Shown here: piece by piece, positions 21,385 to 33,757 of the stretch | How positions within the stretch are numbered: position 1 is the stretch's first letter | How the letters are laid out: every line of letters begins with the position of its first letter | Assembly: GCA_964017195.1 (NCBI GenBank) | Contig: OZ024890.1 | Span: 69,989,376 to 70,053,375 of the forward strand | DNA length: 64,000 nucleotides | Direction: 5' to 3' | Source: Siderastrea radians | Taxonomy: Eukaryota > Cnidaria > Anthozoa > Scleractinia > Rhizangiidae | Notes under the pieces: generated by a model | Database searches by the model: none | Told to the model about the DNA's origin: nothing | Seen by the model: the letters and a program-made list of their open reading frames with translations, nothing else | Made by a program: the position numbers and the translations under genes

Positions 21385-24373
21385 TCAAGGTGCACACGTG
21401 GAGGGTCTCACAACTTCAACTTTTCCGTGAATCCCATGATGTCTAAAGCGGGACCATCGAAACACATCTCTCTTTCCATTAACGCACGAATTAGACATGC
21501 GTGAAACTTCAATGGCTGTTAAATAGTGGCTCCATAAATTGAAATTGGCCATCTCACCCTCGAATAAGTGATTGGGATCGAACGACTTGACTCCGAGTTG
21601 TGATTGGCCCAGCACCAACGTGCCTCCAGGGAGAATCACGTAACCTTGCTTATAGCCTGACTTGTTATCCACAACCACGCCATCCTTGAAGAACGCCCAC
21701 TGTCCGTCAGCGTTATCCCACGAAGCACAAATGCGGCGCCACTTGTCGTCATTTACTCGCACATAAATTGTTCTGACAGATAAAAGTTTTTGAATAAAAA
21801 AATAATATCCATCAAGCAGTTTCTATCTGTGGCCTTAGCAAATAATTAACATTTCAAATGCACCTTTCTCGCTGCTCCTTGCAGCAAAAACGATGGTAAA
21901 CCTTGGTGCAAACCTGATTCTATATACGGGAATTTCTGGTTCTAGATCTCAAACCGGGCTTTCCATGGAATTTGCATAAGCTTCAGCTACCTGGGGAGGG
22001 CGGTGCCGACAACCAAGGTAAGAAATGGTGTTGGAAACATATCTTACATAGTAGTGAGCAATATACATGCATTAATATTTTCTAATACCTTATCTTACCT
22101 TGCTTCTCCGCCGCCCACGGTAAGTGTAACGTAATTCGTGTCATATATTTCCAGCTCCAGTTCTTTTGTCCCTCTCGTTCCAAGGTAGCTGAAAACAGTA
22201 TTGCGATTTCTAGTGGACTTTACCCAGAAGCACACGCTTAGCTTGGAAAGGTTAACGATACTACGGTCACCTTCGACGTAATTAGCAACTGATCCAGGTG
22301 AAGGGAAAAACAAACTGAAATCTTAAAACAAAATAAAAAGCGGTCTCGTGAACAATCCCTTCACGGTCTACCCTGAAACTCAATTTCTGAGAACTTTGCA
22401 GCATCTCAGCCCCTAAAATTCCAAACGTTCTTGACCCAGAGCTGACCTCTAACTGTCCCTAATTAGGAAAGCCAAATTAGCCCTTAAAACAGTAGCTATT
22501 TTTATTCAACGAAACCTTCCCATTTTGGGACCTGAGATCTAGACATTTTGAAGTGCAGTGTACTTTAAACTAAAGCGGGCTCTTTTCAGGATAATAATTA
22601 CAACACAAATTGTTTCCCGCAATCTTGAGCCTTTAATGCAAGCTACAGGTGCAGTTTGTATGGATGGAAATCAAAAGTAATTGAGAATACAAGTTTTTCA
22701 GTTGCTTATTTTAAAGAAAAGAAACAGTTACTGATACTTCTGATGTTACCCTCGGTAAGCTTGCAGCGTGTTACTCTTCTAGTAGATAGTCGAGCTTAAA
22801 ACATGAAAGCATTATATAAGAGCGCAAAGCGCTGAGAAGGAGTTAAGCCCAGGGGGGCACTCCCCATAATGGCCTATACGGGGAGGCTCCGCCCGAAAGG
22901 GGTACCTTTTTCAGGGTTCAGGTATAGAAAAGGGTAGGGATTTCACGAGCTGACGTATATGAAAGGGTAGTAAAATCTGTCATTTAGGTATTTAAAAGGG
23001 CCTTTAATTAAACTATTTCAAGCAGACGCACTTTATCGCTGTATCATTTTAATTTATTAAACTCTACGTGAAAACGACAAGAAGACTTCCTTCCAAGGGT
23101 TTAGAAAAGGGATGCAGTGTTCTTAAGTAGGTATGTGAAAGGGCTACCATTTTTCAATGGATGGTATACGAAAGGGGTACCTTTTCTGTTAAAAATGGTA
23201 TATAAAAGGGGAAGGGGTTGGCCCTCGGGGCGGAGCCTCCCCGTATAAAACTTTGTTGAGTACCCCCCCCCCGGGGAGTTCAGTAAAGATGTATGTCATA
23301 TTTTGTCAAGTGCAGTACAACCTAGTATTGCTTGACTTGTTATCCATAATTAAACTTCAAATGTTCAGTTCACGAATCTTTAACCTCTATGCCTTGTCTA
23401 AGGCCTGGAGGTTTTTATTTCGCCGTTTGCACGTTTGATAAATCAAGTATGAGAAATTAAGTCCTGGAATGCATCGCGTGTATGTGAATCTTGCACGTTA
23501 ATGTGATGTCTCAAGGTAAAGTGTATCGTAGCGAGTATGCAGCTGTTGTAAGAAACGAGGTAACGCAAACGATGCATAAACTGCATTTATCAGCTTGTGT
23601 GATTTATGTGGTAAAACATGAATAGTGAACAAAAAATTAAAAATAGTCCCAGCTTATCGGACTAGTTTTTAAGAAATGAAACCAATCTTATTGCACCTAC
23701 CTGCCTTTGCATCGTGACCATGTGTGTTTGATGACGACCCACAAATTTCCCTACCCTGAAAAATTCCAGATTTTATGACCATACTACAAGCACACAGACT
23801 ACGGGAGCGGACCAAAAGAAGTCGGCACAAGGAAACATATTACACGAGCTGCAAAAAGTGGGGTGAAAAATCCTTCACCCCCTTTCTCTAGTACTAATGA
23901 ACATATTTTCCCCTCAATTCCGAACGCCTGGAACAAGTCAAGGGTTAACGATAGCTACTTTTATTGTAAATTGTATAATATTTTATTGTATATTTTATTT
24001 TATAATTTTATTCTATATATCATTATTGGCTCTGAAAATCTCCCTTGGGGAAGTGGTAATAAAGTATACATGTATGTTAATAGAAGTGCTAAAATCTTAG
24101 TATGGTGGTCGTTTCTCGACAGTGGCCGCTCAAACCATATGGAATAGCCTTCTAAGAACATGCGTACCTCTTTCGGCTTTTAAGTCTAAACTTAAGAATT
24201 GGCTATCTAAAGAAGCTTTTGGTTAGGACTTGTTATCTATTTATCGTTACGATCAATTTCAGTTTATTTATTTTTGTATTATTATTATTTTTTAAAGATT
24301 TTATGTAGATATAATGTAAAATAAATTTTTGTAAAGCGCCTTGGACCACTGGGAAATGGCGCTATAGAAATTT

Positions 24374-24404
<31 letters not shown>

Positions 24405-24439
24405 TTATTATTATTATTAATATTATTATTATTATTATT

Positions 24440-24470
<31 letters not shown>

Positions 24471-26132
24471 ATTTTACATTGATTCATTCACATAAAGTTA
24501 CGTTCGGCGTTGCGCTGAAGAGTTTGTGTTGTTAAATTTGTTTAGCATCCTCACAGCTAAATGCTGTTTTTAAAGGGAAGTGGTTTTAAAAAGAAGAAAA
24601 CTGAGCCACGCGCTAAAAATGCTACAATGTTTTCACAAGGGGCACATGTATTAGCATACGCCAGTCCTCGCTTGACGTAAGGGTGACATAAGCTAAAGTA
24701 TATTTACAAGAAGATCGAATGTGTTCTTTCTCTTCGTGTTCTTATCTTAAAGCTTGTATTAATAAACAAGACAAAGTCAAACTATCAATCGCATGCCAGA
24801 ACTGGCCACCTGCTGCCAAACAAGCCGATCCATAAATTCTATGCACTAAAGGCTTCAATTGATTGTTTTATGTGTCTTTTGGCCGTTCTGTGTGAGAATG
24901 GATGACACAGTCCTTAAGTGAGGGCATCAGTGACGTTATTTACAAACCCGAACGAAAGAACATAACATCTAAAGATTAAGATAACATGTAAAGATAAAGA
25001 TTAATAATCTGGTCAAGCATGCGCATAAATGCTACCGAATACCAGCTGCCTGCCTTAACTAATTGGTTTAATCAACAGCAAACATTCTGTACGCAGTAAT
25101 ATCGGACAATTTTTGTTATACATATTTTTTTTACTTTAAATATTCAAATTTTCTGTTTTCGTCTTCTGCGTCTTTCTTTTACTGCCGCAAGGATCAGCAC
25201 AATCGTATATTTTTTTGGACGCAGTAACCATGGTAACAGCATATTGAAATAGTATAATAGTTTTGCATGGCAAAATAAAGCAATGTCAAGTGAAACAAAT
25301 AGTTGAGAGAAGACTAATTCCATGTAGCAAGGTTTCGATGCTTTCCTCTATCAGTCGAGACTATGATTTGCGTGTAACCGCTATCACCTCAGAAAGAATT
25401 ACTTCGGGAACTCGCTGTTACCACAGTGTCATATGTAAGCATGGTTTTAGGAAATAACTCTAGATCGGTCCGAATAAAAAGTCGTGATAAGACAACGAAT
25501 ATAAAATCTTAAGGTTTTGGATTTTCCCAGAAACTAGCTGGATAGCTCGATCTTACAAACTCAGAATGGCGTGAACTGGTCAAATAAGCTACCAATCCTT
25601 TTCTGATTGGGTTGCTAGTCCATTCCAGATTTTTTCGGAAAGGTCCATACCAAGCTTGTTGAACCACAAACAATCTATTCGTGCACAAAGGCAGTAGAAG
25701 AGAGGTAAGGTTTCTTCTAGTCAGAGGAGGGCCTCTGAGTGTTATGACTGATTATTACGTAATAGTATAGTATAGATTTAAGACTCTTATAAGAGTGATT
25801 TTACTCACCCCTGTTGCTGCTAACTGCTGAAATGTTACTCCAGTAGAGAACACAAGGCTTTCCGTGTTACACACGTCTTCCAATCCACAATCGATCATTT
25901 CGCATACACCGAGGCCATCTGTTGAACGAACAAAGTTGTAGGAAAAACAGTTTCGATCGTCGTGGCAAGTTTGAATACACTTGAGCCAGTCTAAGTCTTG
26001 CAACGAGCGATAAACGTGACCAAGTAAAGCATGGTTGGGAACAGTTCTTGGGGGAAAGGCGAAAGACGATGTCAAAAATCCAAGTAAGCTCAAAATCGAG
26101 AGCATCATTGTAAAGGCAAAAGCCTCAGTCAT
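21385..26132 (-). CDS. PAN/apple-pentraxin secreted protein, copy B (complete, C-terminal frameshift)
   Basis: Four exons give an open frame of 329 residues: 26,132-25,809, 23,755-23,701, 22,321-22,099 and 21,772-21,385, with phases 0, 1 and 2 all consistent. Residues 1-25 form a signal peptide ending SSFA. About 29-105 is a PAN/apple domain (HALLGHVYRSL, WLKCIQTC, NCFSYNF, CEMIDCG). 109-126 is a linker with one Cys. From 127 on is a pentraxin/LamG-like domain (SVCFWVKS, ICASWDN near 215-221, ILPGGTLVLGQ, FNLWSHYL). The acceptor for exon 3 is taken as TTTTAAG|ATTTCAG because it keeps phase and aligns DFSLFFP with PFDLSFP in the 59,333 gene. One extra base near 21,466-21,476 relative to copy C shifts the last 30 or so residues. 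The signature His is Arg. Anthozoan skeletal matrix proteomes contain similar architectures (from memory); function is inferred. Confidence 0.8.
22848..23274. mobile_element. G-run MITE, copy 3, with 9-bp target duplication
   Basis: A 427-bp element in intron 2 of PAN-pentraxin copy B. The inner end blocks TATACGGGGAGGCTCCGCCC and GGCGGAGCCTCCCCGTATAA are near-perfect complements. It is flanked by GGAGTTAAG (22,839-22,847) and GGAGTTCAG (23,275-23,283). The matching place in block A (about 1739-1747, GGAGTTCAG) is an unfilled single target. Confidence 0.85.
24102..24470 (+). mobile_element. 5'-truncated LINE 3' end with (ATT)n tail, copy in block B
   Basis: Same insertion as 3014-3330 with a longer (ATT)n tail. 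The reverse-transcriptase C-terminal remnant and the GCGCCTTGGACCACTGGG terminal motif are present. It lies in intron 1 of PAN-pentraxin copy B. Confidence 0.75.
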
Positions 26133-27237
26133 AACAGCTTAACCCATTTGTGAGCATCTGCTTAGGCCTTGAGATGGCCTGGAACCAGTTCAATTATCGC
26201 TATCAACGTAATCGTTGTTTTTAAGGAGGGTAGGTCTGATGACTCAATGCTATTAAATTCGCTTTTTTCGAAAGTGAGTGTTTAGTGCATGAGGATGGTC
26301 TCTGCAAAGCTGCTTAAACATGTCCAGTCAGATTATTCTGTCAAAAGTCTTTGTTCGGAGTCTTTATGGTCCATTAAATTTTAGGTTCTTGCCAACAAAG
26401 TAGGAAACAGTGTTTCAAGAGTGACACCTGTATCAACATTTATTTCCTGAAAAATTGACTGATCAAAACTTCTTATAAACGAGAAGAAAATGGTAATGTA
26501 TGTTCTTCGGTACGAAGTAAAAGGTTTCATCATCTGCACAGCTATACTTAGATTATTTTATTTCATGTGAAGCGTTTCTTTAAAACAAAAGTGACATTGA
26601 TCCATAACAAAGAACTGCGGTTAAAGCACTTTTACGACTTTTACCGCGGTTAAAATAAAATTATCCTGGCAGTTACTAAACATAATTTTATCGTCGTTCA
26701 GATCATCCTGGATCTATGTAACAAGACGAAAAAGATACCACGACAGTTGCAGAGGAGTTTATCTCGGGTTTGGTTAACAAATCAGACGACTGGCAGCGGA
26801 TTCACTTTACAATTCACCGAAGAAACTAACTTGAGTGTAATCGCTATCACCTCGAGATAAGGGGCACCCGCAGTGTAAATGCAAAATATATTTTTCAGCC
26901 TCAAAGAGCAGAACTGCCGCCAATTTCTTCCTGACTGATTCTACCCTTTTTCTGCCCGGCCATTTTTATCATAACTTATGATAAAAAATGATTTGGGGTA
27001 AAATGTCCCCATCAAAACTAGTTACAGCCCACTTTGAAACTCAATTTAGCTAACAGGTGCATATCGACACCCACTGGAGAACGGGCGCAGATAGTCGAAG
27101 AAGGAGAGGAACGGGCGCCGAATATCTTTCGTGCGCGAGTTCACAAAACTTGTAATATTTGGACCCTAATTAAGATAGCCCAGTTAGTCCTTGAAATAAT
27201 ACTGTATTTAAAGCAACATTTTGCCGGCTAAGACAGG

Positions 27238-27800
27238 TCTTTTGAATTTAGAGTGCAAGAGGTGCTGGTTGTTAACCAAAAAAATTTTAGTTCGTTAAAC
27301 TGAAAAAATTCAGAAATCAATTGGCTTCTCTAAAGGAAGTCCCGTTTTTTTCTCTTTTCCAGGACTGTTAAGGCAATGCCGTTCTCTCCTAAACAACATG
27401 GTAGTTATTTAGGAGTGCCAACGTCAACTGTCAACTGGAAAGCTTCTTGACCTGAATTGTTCAATTGAAACGAAAATTTCAAATTTAAATTTCTGGAATT
27501 TTTTAGCAGGTGGTAAGGAAGTCATAATTTATTTTTACAAGCGGAACCAACTCAGAGAACTGAAGCGCGCTGTTTTAGTTCGTTACACCGAAAAAATTCA
27601 GAAATTAATTGGACTTCTCTCAAGGAAGTCCCGTTTTTTCTTTTTTCCAAGACTGTTAAGGCAATGCCGTTCACACATGATAAATGCAAACTCATGGCCT
27701 CATCGTGGTACAAGGGGTTGAGTTGATGCATGTTCCTCCTCCCTTGGGTTTTTGTTGTGTTACAATATTTTGAAAAGATTTTACTTTCGGTAGAAAGCCT
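27238..27800. repeat. Block-B-specific stretch with a 98-bp direct repeat
   Basis: Absent from block A, where GGCTAAGACAG is followed directly by CCTGTGATGTG (about 6255). Two direct repeats start TTAGTTCGTTA at 27,287 and 27,575 and run about 98 bp each, sharing GAAAAAATTCAGAAAT, AAGGAAGTCCCGTTTTTT and GACTGTTAAGGCAATGCCGT. It could be an insertion in B or a deletion in A. It has no coding content. Confidence 0.6.
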
Positions 27801-28253
27801 GCATGTGATGTGCTCTACAAGATGAGGTAAAAATTATGGGGCTGTGGCGCTGCTGGGGGCCCTGAAGTTATCCAAAATGGTGGCCACGTTTCTAGTTTCT
27901 ACTTCCTATTTACATATTGCTCAGTTATCCAAGCCTCCCTTGCAGTGAGAGGGTTAACCGCCTTAAACCATAGAAAATTAAAAAACCTCATATAACACTT
28001 TGTATTGTTAAGATTTTATTTTTCATTGCTATCAGAAGTCTGGAAATATTACATCAACATGCGATTATAATAACCACTATTCCATGCATTCAAAATTTGA
28101 TTTTGCACCAATATTCTTGCATGATTTGTATGACGTCTTATATTCTTGTATAATCAATTACTTTTAGACGCCCTTACATTGCAGCAATCTACTTTAAATG
28201 CAATCTGTACGTCTTAGCAACAGACACTTTGAGCTGCTGTTCACAATCTAGGC

Positions 28254-31200
28254 CTAATTACAGAAGTTCTCTGTTATGTTCTTAGCGACATCTTCAAGGC
28301 TCATTCCTCCGTCCCTTATCATGTTGTAAACGTTTGCGATGTTATCAAAACCAGCAATATCCCACAGCTCCATGGGATCTGCCCGGCCAATACCGATTAC
28401 AAAAAGTTTGATGCCTCTCTTTGTCATTTTGCGGGTGAGCTCTTTAGGTGTGACTTTCTCTAATCCCTTGGTCTGAACTCCGTCTGTCAAAAGCACCAGA
28501 ACCTGTGAACGAGAGAATGAGCATATTTATGAGATTCTAAATCTCGGTTGTTGAATTTTTAGCTTTCTCACTGCATGTTTCACACACAGTACAATGAGTG
28601 AATAACCCCGCTTTTTGTCTTCTATACTAAGGAATTTGGATGTCATTCATGTCAAGCTCAGCACCTTTTAAAAGTTTTACCCGCGAAGCAAAATTACCAA
28701 AGGTTTCCGAGGTTGAGAATCTCTACGCACACTTGTTGGATGTGAGGTGATTAAATAACCAGCGCTGTGTTGGTTAGTTATCACCTCATATTCAACGCAC
28801 TCCCGCGCAATAATTGAAACGGGGAATTTGAACATGGTAGGGGAAACTGCTAAGGAACCTGTCATTATTTATCGCCGAGTGGGGTCGGAGGATTTTTTTT
28901 GGGGGGGGGTGGAGTGTGGTCACTCGATGTTAAGTAGAATGAAAGGGGGATCACTCCCCCAGGCAATAAATAATGGCTAGTCCCTAAACACTATCACGGT
29001 TGAGCCCCCTCCATGGGCAGTCAGCGGAATAGTAGAATTTTAAAGAGTTTGCTTCAAGTTTTGTTCAACCCCCCACCTCTTTTTTGTGGCGAAAACTGAA
29101 TACGGTCTCTCTCACCCCTCTAAATAATATATATATTTTCTTGCTTTTGACACATATGGACCTCGGCTTAGTCCTGGCATAGGACTCTACGGTTGATGAG
29201 AAGGAACTAATTAAAGTTTAGGGCACGAATATTTAAGGCAGCCGAAGACAGTACTATACTAGGTTTGCACATGACGTCATAAAATTCTAAAATCAAAACT
29301 TGCTGGACCTGCTAAATTTTTATCGTCACCAGTTATAGGAACACCTAAAAATATATCTTTTCACAAGTTTCCAGCTCGGTATCATCCTTTGTGTTTAAAA
29401 TACAGCATCTTGAGTTTTCGAAATTGCCGCCAGTCGGTGACATCAAGATGGCGCCTTGAGAAAGCTGTCTCGTTTGGAAAAAAAGGTCTTTTCTTGTTTT
29501 TTGGCAGTTTAAACAGTTCAAGGATTAGAAGAGGTGTTTATGGGTATGTATACGAGCTCAAGAGGAAAAAGTAATCGCTCTTATAGCAAAAGTGAGTTCC
29601 AGATGTTTTCATTGATTTCCGGCCGCCATGTTGCTTTCCCTCAGAGGAACACCAATATGGCGTCTGCATACTGAGCTCTATAAATTTGCGTGGAACGTTT
29701 CCGCAAATAACTCAAGAACAGTGTACCGCACATATCTGAGACTCGGAGAAGTTGTTTATTTATTTATCTTTTGCACCAGTTGAAATTCTTAGCTTCTGTT
29801 GTTGAATGGTTTGGAATTTACTTTTTGAAGGCCCGTGACAGTGAAAACCGGCAATTTTTCGATTTTTTAAAGCGATTCAGGATATCTAAAATTAGAAAAT
29901 TAGTTACTAATAGTTGTCATGGAAACCTTACTATTCACAAGTCGGACTTAAAAGTTAAGTCCATTCGCTCGATGTATGTTCCCTGAACCCCTGAGAGCGC
30001 ACTGATTAGCCGCAGCAACTGAAACTCCAGATAGCGTGCAAACAGATTTCAAATAAATAAACTATAATTTAAAAAAAAAAGCAGCAAAGAAAAAAGCAGT
30101 TCAGTTTTTCTTTGCTGCTTTTTTTTTCATTCTAATTACTTTATAACGGTAGGATTTGGATTGAGGTCGTATCTCATAGAAGTTTCAAATAAATAACCTT
30201 GTCTGCTTTTTTTCCTGGTCTCATTCCACTGCGCACTGAGAACAGGAAACGATTCGCGACACTGAGCCCCTCAGTTATCATCCCTTCTTCGCCAGGGGAG
30301 CCTGGGCCCCACTTATTGATCTGTTTATTCACGCCCTCCAAACTGTTTGCGCTCCCTTTCAAGTCGCTGAAAAGAAGAAGTAGGTCCGCTTGGCTATCAA
30401 ACGCAATGGCTCCAAGGTGGGTGCCCTGGTCAGAGATCTGGAACTTGCTGGCAAGAATCCTAGCGAATTCCTTGACAACATTGAAGTTGCCTGCAGTCTT
30501 GTCCATGACGAGTCCCAGATCGATAGGTTTGTTGCAAACCGGGGCTGTAAGGGTAAGGAGAAGGAAAAACTTAAAAACGAGGTATCATTTCATTCAATTA
30601 TATTTTGAATTTGGTTGCTTGGCAGTAAAAAGGTAACTATGGAAATTTCCGAGGGGTGACGTCAACTCGTGACACTGAATTTTCGCTACTGAATTTGGAG
30701 AACATTTGCAAATTTTCTTCGAAATTAAGACCAATTAAGTACTATTTTCTCGACAACAAATTTTCACGAGTTCAAGGAAAGCACAAAAGCTAAAAATTTA
30801 ATATCCCGTACATTTCACTGAAGAAGAACTCATCGTTCAGAGTGCGTCGATGTTTGCGGGATGTTACAGTCAATCTACTCGCATGTCACGCCCATCCACT
30901 GCTTTCAAGATTAGAAAGGTAACGAATTTCAAATTTCTTTACTGTATTCTGATTCTTCTGCAAGTTGTCCTAGATTTCTGGGCAACCTCAAGAAATATCC
31001 TTGCATGAAATCCGGAATCTCGCTGCAGAATTTTGGTTCTTCTCTGTCATTCCCTCTAGAGTGTAATTTTGGAAACTAGAATTGAAACATATGCTTCAAA
31101 ATGCTGAATACGTGTGGCGTAGATTGACTGTAATTGTGCAACCTAGACTAAAGTTTTGCAAAGGGCTTAAGTACCTAACATTAATTATTTTAAACAAAAT

Positions 31201-32178
31201 TTTAACTTATACGTCGACTTCTGCGTCAACTTTTTTTAAAACAGCCTCTCTTTGACGAAAATTAAGTTTGAGACGTTTATGCCATAAGCCAATGAGTGTG
31301 CATCACTCAACGGTTTTTCTTTTTCTTTTTCCTCAGTTTTGTTTTCCTTCTACTGCTTGTAGCCACTGAGCGTTCGTATGATCCCGTTATCCCGCCCGAG
31401 TTACAGGCCTGTTATCCCGATCCCACTTCAGTCCCGACGAGGAAACCAATACTTTGCGTATCCTGTTTACGAATTGTAGTGAGACATCCGCTAAGGTGTT
31501 TTCACCTCCCCAACAAAATTTATAGTCTACTGCATCCCGTCTCGATTTTAAGCACCTAGCCACTTCCCGCTAGCCAAACCTCTCATTGCTAAACTTCTGT
31601 GGCTTACACCTCTTTCGGGTAAACCATTTTTACTTACCAGCACTTCTCCGATATTCATACAGCGCTTTCAGCATCTCATCAGCAAACGCACGTCTGTAAG
31701 CTCGCTGTGAATAAAATAAAATGGAGCAAGGCATTTAAATTTACTTTATTGTTCTTTTCGTCTATCAAAGTGACACTGAATTTTCCATCCAGTCACTTGC
31801 TACTGATGTGAAACGACACACTTTTGAATTTGACAATTGATTTTCGTAAATGACGTATAAGTACTGAACGAGCCGAAATTCCTTTTATTTTGTGGGTTTG
31901 ATCTATCTTTAACCAGACCAATGTTAGCTGAACATTGAAGAGGCTGTACCAGACCTTCTCCGCCTTCTTCTCTTATTCAGCTGCTGAATTTTTAATAGCG
32001 GCTAGGCTCGAGTGGGCCTCAGTGCTGGCAATTTTCGCTCACCGCGAAATAATTAGTTTGTTACTCAGAGTCTGTTCGCCTGGCAGGGGATCAGGGCCCT
32101 ACATCAATTAGCTCTTACCCCTTCAATAGTGCTGACTGCAACCAACAGAGCCATGATAACAAGGACTTGTCGAAACAT
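28254..32178 (-). CDS. Secreted single von Willebrand A-domain protein
   Basis: A predicted 240-residue protein from four exons: 32,178-32,119, 31,704-31,638, 30,544-30,198 and 28,502-28,254. All junctions keep phase (0, 1, 0). Exon 1 encodes a 20-residue signal peptide (MFRQVLVIMALLVAVSTIEG). Exon 2 gives a basic stretch (RAYRRAF...YEYRRSA) that may be a propeptide. Residues about 50-235 form one VWA domain: IDLGLVMDKTAG, GAIAFDSQADLLL, KADKVLVLLTDGVQ and FVIGIGRADP. The metal site DxSxS reads D57-K-T59-A-G61, so Ser is replaced and metal binding may be weakened. VWA domains bind proteins or matrix outside the cell; the partner is unknown. A partial paralogue is at 6969-6715. The hairpin at 30,072 lies in intron 3. 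Confidence 0.85.
30072..30127. repeat. Perfect 23-bp hairpin in VWA intron 3
   Basis: The left arm 30,072-30,094 (A-run, GCAGCAAAG, A-run) is the exact reverse complement of 30,105-30,127, with a 10-base loop AGCAGTTCAG. It is uninterrupted, unlike the decayed foldback elements nearby. It may be a recent inverted duplication, or a hairpin in the intron RNA on either strand. Confidence 0.8.
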
Positions 32179-33757
32179 GATTCAAGTATTCTGAGGCAAA
32201 CTACAAAGAGAGATAACAAAAGGGCATTAATAACAGTAACGTTGACAACAATTTTTCTCTTAATGAAATCTTGGACGCACGTAGTGTGGAAATGGTCGAG
32301 GCTTCTGCAATCTGGGTTCGCTGAAAATGGGGAAACATTCAGCGTCAGGCCATTGCCGACTAAACTAAAATGAAAGGAAATGTTATTTCTCAGTCACGAT
32401 ACCTAATAAATGCGCAAACTGGTATTTAGCCTATACTTTACTACTGGTAAAACGTACGTCAAGTTTAAATGGCATTGCTTAAAAAGCTTCCGTTTTATTT
32501 GCAAGAAACATCACTCAGACTCACGTATTTAACGAGTGGTACTAGCCGTGGCTTCCGCTAAAACGTTCGGTGCTCTCATCGGAGGTGGGTCCGTTTTATG
32601 CTGCAGACTGCAGCCTCCCATATCAAATTGTTTAGCGTCGATTTGTACAGTTCAGAGGAAGACGTGCTAGATGAATTTTAAGGCATGGCATTTAAAATTG
32701 CATGTGAAAAAGTATCATAGTTACTAAATGCTAGGATCCGGACATGTTGACTGCCAACCGATTTTGTAGCACTTGCCAGAAAGGATGTCGAACGATGGTG
32801 TACACTGATACATCATTTACTCGGAATGCTTTTGAACCGGATAACGAACTACATCAGCATCCACAGCACTATTAGATAGTACATACATACCTTAATAAAT
32901 TGATAGTTAAGAGACAGTTTAGAAAGACTAGACATTCAGTACATGAAACTCAAAACGTACGATTTTGGCAGTGCGAAACTTTCAGCAACAGCAAACCTCC
33001 TTTCACCGAGGTGAATTGTACAAAAAACAGAGTTAACGCACATTTATAAACCATACTGATATGGAGCCACGCTTGCTAGAAATTACGCCGCGCCATTAGT
33101 CCTGCCCAAGGCCTGTTCCGACATTTATAATATCATTGACTGTAGCCGCAAAACTGTAATCATGGTGCCATATCTCAACGTCAGGCGCCAAATTGTTCTT
33201 GGTTTGTTTCTAGAGAATATTTCTGGATGCCGATAAGCTAGGTTTCATTGAAGACTAAATATCAACCAGGTTGTTTTACATAGGTAGATTTCGTTTCTGA
33301 CTTCTAACTGGGATACATGTTTTCATAATGTTTTAATTGACCTAGTTTCTCCTAGAGTAAAGCTTCGGTTCACGTCATATGGTTATAGTTTTTGAGACGA
33401 CATTATTGTGTACTCGCTGTCAGTCAGTTTCTAGATATTTTGAAACTGGTTAACTATTTTTCTTTCAGTGTTATGCTGCGGAACACAAAAGTCCTTTGTT
33501 AAGATTTCATTTTGGTATCTGCATGTTGCTGTAAAACGGGCAATTTCTTTTTGGAGTGAGGTAGATAGAGTACAGAAACGATTTTTTTAGTTAAAATCAG
33601 CCGCCAAAATTTTGTCAATTTCAGGGATAAGTTAAGATGGTTACGGTCGTAAGTAAAAAGGTTTGAGGCATTTCTCTGTTTTTCAATTAGTTCAATGTTT
33701 ATTTTGTTTTTGAAAAAGTAGCTTGGCATTGTTAGGGTAGAGACCCAATTTACAGTA
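32179..33757. other. Intergenic upstream of the VWA gene, nothing recognised
   Basis: AT-rich. No TATA box was found close to the VWA start codon, so a further 5' noncoding exon may exist. No convincing coding exon was seen. Confidence 0.4.

Larger units (their letters stand above)
19380..29540. repeat. Segmental duplication block B (most complete copy)
   Basis: Holds the TNF 3' end and flank, the whole PAN-pentraxin gene and the last exon and part of intron 3 of the VWA gene. Its left part matches block C and its main part matches block A. The complete TNF exons (left) and VWA exons 1-3 (right) lie outside the part still shared within the window. Confidence 0.85.

Noticed and set aside
30199..30636. 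145-codon plus-strand ORF opposite VWA exon 3
   Set aside because: It is a shadow of the VWA exon, whose splice sites and domain motifs are on the minus strand.
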